Shown in pieces: positions 15,843 through 16,285 of a DNA stretch of 16,285 bases. The stretch is from positions 1 to 16,285 of the forward strand of contig JAGHCG010000253.1 in NCBI GenBank assembly GCA_021160565.1, read 5' to 3'. The position numbers were made by a program, and so were the translations under genes. Each line of letters begins with the position of its first letter. The stretch's first letter is position 1. This DNA is from a bacterium (GTDB taxonomy: Bacteria > Ratteibacteria > UBA8468 > B48-G9 > JAFGKM01). The notes under the pieces were generated by a model. It saw only the letters and a list, made by a program, of their open reading frames with translations, made no database searches and was not told the origin of the DNA.

Positions 15843-16285
15843 TTATCCAAGACTGTTTAACTTTTCTTCATCTTCTTTTATAATCTTTATTGCTTCTTCC
15901 GGAGTTTTACATTCTCTCAGTGCATTTCTGAAAACTCTATCTTTCAATAACCTTGCTATTTTTGCAAGAGCTTTCAGATGTAATCCAATTGATTTTGTGG
16001 GAGCAAGAAGAAGGAAAATTATATAAACAGGTTCTCCATCAAGAGAATCAAAATCCACTCCATTTTGAGAAATTCCAAGTGCTCCTACAAGATTGTCTAT
16101 TTGTTCAGTTTTTGCATGAGGAACCGCTATTCCCTGACCTATTCCTGTAGAACCGAGTTTTTCCCTTTCCATAACTGTTTCAAGGATTTTTTTGCTCTCC
16201 TTTATATACTTGTTTTTTTCCAGTAAGGAGAGAAGTTCAGCAATTGCTCCTTTTTTATCTCTGCTTTTTAAATTCACTATTACAC
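15843..16285 (-). CDS. PTS EIIA domain protein, fructose/nitrogen (PtsN) type (5' end outside window)
   Basis: This is a single EIIA domain of the PTS_EIIA_2 type, which accepts phosphate on a histidine from HPr-like proteins. The visible frame carries the phosphohistidine motif GIAVPHAKT and the following VGALGISQNGVDFDSLDGEP, then LLLAPTKSIGLHLKALAKIARLL and a typical EEAIKII tail. The frame is open to the last base. The GTG at 16277 starts at NLKSRDKKGAIAELL, whereas relatives usually have some 10-15 residues before this point, so the true start is probably beyond the edge. It has no EIIB/EIIC in view, which fits a regulatory PtsN-like role or a soluble component of a split transporter; I cannot choose. 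Its stop lies 25 bases before the preferred ptsI start. Confidence 0.88.
   Translation of the reverse strand, partial: VIVNLKSRDKKGAIAELLSLLEKNKYIKESKKILETVMEREKLGSTGIGQGIAVPHAKTEQIDNLVGALGISQNGVDFDSLDGEPVYIIFLLLAPTKSIGLHLKALAKIARLLKDRVFRNALRECKTPEEAIKIIKEDEEKLNSLG

Noticed and set aside
15818..15850. TTG start 11 codons upstream for ptsI
   Set aside because: The extra residues are not family-like and no ribosome site precedes the TTG; the ATG at 15817 places the conserved LKGLGVSAG motif at the usual distance.
1..16285. tRNA or rRNA genes, CRISPR arrays, insertion sequences
   Set aside because: Non-coding gaps are at most 133 bases and contain no cloverleaf, regularly spaced repeats, transposase frames or terminal inverted repeats that I could see.

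Overview
This is a gene-dense, AT-rich, T-tract-rich bacterial window with almost no non-coding DNA; most neighbouring genes overlap or touch. The gene content combines Wood-Ljungdahl/corrinoid accessory proteins (two CooC-type nickel-insertion ATPases, an AcsE-like methyltransferase region, a RACo-type corrinoid activator), a short archaeal/Thermotoga-type SAH hydrolase, a bifunctional phosphoglucose/phosphomannose isomerase and a PTS enzyme I. That mix suggests an anaerobic, probably uncultured bacterium. Something in or near Omnitrophota (Ratteibacteria-like) is my guess from gene mix alone and should be treated as weak.

Layout. (1) 1-1961, plus strand: the end of a nitrate/sulfonate-type ABC permease, running off the left edge, and its ATPase with an AAA-associated C-terminal domain. 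(2) 1963-4858, minus strand: a three-gene unit transcribed leftward: a 695-residue fusion of CooC, the middle domain of a Ni-CO dehydrogenase and an AcsE-like methyltransferase; a DUF3786-like protein; and a 79-residue, ten-cysteine zinc-ribbon protein. (3) 4859-4991: a divergent control region with a promoter on each strand, each placed so that the transcript would start at or next to the ATG, and a perfect 9-bp inverted repeat between them. (4) 4992-8696, plus strand: a BioD/DRTGG-type NTPase, a RACo-type corrinoid reductive activator interrupted by an in-frame TAA, and a stand-alone CooC. (5) 8697-8751: a short convergent gap with a GC hairpin. (6) 8752-16285, minus strand: one long overlapping operon read from the right edge: PTS EIIA (runs off the edge), ptsI, pgi/pmi, metK, ahcY, coaE, rho.

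How they fit together. Regions 2 and 4 form a divergent module for nickel insertion, methyl transfer and corrinoid reactivation around CO dehydrogenase/acetyl-CoA synthase. No intact CODH, ACS or corrinoid protein lies in the window. The two most striking observations are in this module. One is the in-frame three-part chimera, which carries only the middle third of CODH. The other is the single ochre codon splitting an otherwise intact RACo reading frame. Together they suggest either a recently decaying pathway, assembly or sequencing errors, or, less likely, a new fusion protein. Region 6 is ordinary housekeeping: PTS phosphorelay, sugar-phosphate isomerisation, SAM synthesis and SAH recycling, CoA synthesis and transcription termination.
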